A DNA stretch of 6,913 nt from Akkermansiaceae bacterium (GTDB lineage Bacteria > Verrucomicrobiota > Verrucomicrobiia > Verrucomicrobiales > Akkermansiaceae): contig CAIVXP010000335.1 in NCBI GenBank assembly GCA_903909905.1, forward strand, positions 1 through 6,913, in the 5' to 3' direction. The notes under the pieces are model-generated. The model was given only the letters and a program-made list of their open reading frames with translations, was not told the origin of the DNA and searched no databases. The translations under genes and the position numbers were made by a program. The stretch's first letter is position 1, and each line of letters begins with the position of its first letter. Positions 6,478 through 6,913 of the stretch are shown here, piece by piece.

Positions 6478-6913
6478 CTATCGACTTCTTCGGCCATCAT
6501 TTCGAAGAGGACCGCCCGCACCACTCCTACACGCCCATCCAAACGCCAGCAACCCGCCGAGCGCCACCGCCCAATCGCCGATCAACGAATAAAGCGAAAA
6601 CGACGCGCTCTTCGGCACCGCCACATCGACGCACAGCGAACCGCGAGTGAAGTGACTGCCCTTCGCATCAACTAAGACCTGCGCTTTACCGGTCGTATCG
6701 ACCGCCGCGCTCACCCCGCTGTTGGCACAGCGAATCATCGGCCGCCGCAGCTCAATCGCGCGAAACTTGGCATTGGCAAAGTGCTGCGCCGCTGCGGCGG
6801 ATTCCTTAAACCAACCATCGTTGGTGACATTCACAATCACCTGCGGACCCGGCCTCACAAATTTCCGCGTCAAACGCGGCACGGTGTCCTCAAAGCAAAC
6901 CGATGGCATCGCA
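6478..6913 (-). CDS. lnt: Apolipoprotein N-acyltransferase, C-terminal part (5' end outside window)
   Basis: C-terminal portion of Lnt, the inner-membrane enzyme that adds the third acyl chain to the N-terminal Cys of lipoproteins using a nitrilase-fold catalytic domain. The frame is open to the window edge, so the real start lies beyond; the ATG at 6909 is internal. Family motifs are 'SVCFEDTVP' just inside the edge, whose Cys corresponds to the catalytic Cys387 of the E. coli enzyme, then 'NVTNDGWF', 'AQHFANAKFRAIELRRP', 'RCANSGVSAAVDTTG' and 'SLYSLIGDW'. A last hydrophobic segment ('AVALGGLLAFGWA') matches the C-terminal transmembrane helix. The protein ends with a short basic tail. The catalytic Glu and Lys of the triad would be upstream and are not visible. 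It runs in the same direction as the sulfatase operon, but the 344-bp gap and unrelated role suggest an independent transcription unit. Confidence 0.92.
   Translation of the reverse strand, partial: AMPSVCFEDTVPRLTRKFVRPGPQVIVNVTNDGWFKESAAAAQHFANAKFRAIELRRPMIRCANSGVSAAVDTTGKAQVLVDAKGSHFTRGSLCVDVAVPKSASFSLYSLIGDWAVALGGLLAFGWACRSGAGGPLRNDGRRSR

Noticed and set aside
1..6913. tRNA, rRNA, CRISPR arrays, insertion sequences
   Set aside because: No cloverleaf-like, rRNA-like, regularly spaced repeat or transposase sequence was seen; coding genes account for nearly all the window.

Overview
The window looks like a piece of a GC-rich Gram-negative genome, most likely of the Verrucomicrobiota or the wider PVC group (inference). 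The reasons are a glycan operon that joins an FGly sulfatase, a GH95-type glycosidase and a large SSS symporter with the motif 'FAADTPL', the near absence of Shine-Dalgarno sequences, and a neighbouring apolipoprotein N-acyltransferase (lnt), which implies an outer-membrane lipoprotein system. All supported genes are on the minus strand, so the window reads biologically from right to left.

Layout in transcription order. (1) 6913-6478: the C-terminal part of lnt, a housekeeping lipoprotein maturation gene whose 5' end lies outside the window. (2) 6477-6134: a gap of about 340 bp with no convincing gene. It holds weak promoter-like and operator-like signals just upstream of the sulfatase. (3) 6133-4340: a secreted S1-type sulfatase with signal peptide, CSPSR formylglycine motif and complete metal site. 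(4) 4343-4170: a previously easy-to-miss ORF of 57 codons that resembles a shortened LacI-family DNA-binding domain. Its GTG overlaps the sulfatase stop (GTGA) and its TGA overlaps the next start (ATGA). (5) 4173-1795: a GH95-like alpha-L-fucosidase/alpha-L-galactosidase without a signal peptide. (6) 1764-1: a sodium:solute symporter, 588 codons, open at the window edge.

Genes 3 to 6 look like one compact operon for a sulfated, probably fucose- or galactose-containing glycan. The sulfatase would remove sulfate outside the cytoplasm, the symporter would import the desulfated sugar or small glycoside, and the cytoplasmic GH95 enzyme would release the terminal sugar. This is inference from family knowledge and gene order.

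The most interesting observation is the tiny LacI-HTH-like ORF wedged between sulfatase and glycosidase with 4-bp overlaps on both sides. It is either a decayed regulator or a stand-alone DNA-binding microprotein translated in lockstep with the enzymes. Other points of interest are an Asp-to-Glu change at a catalytic-network position of the GH95 enzyme, long G tracts inside the sulfatase gene, and an A7 tract inside the HTH ORF.
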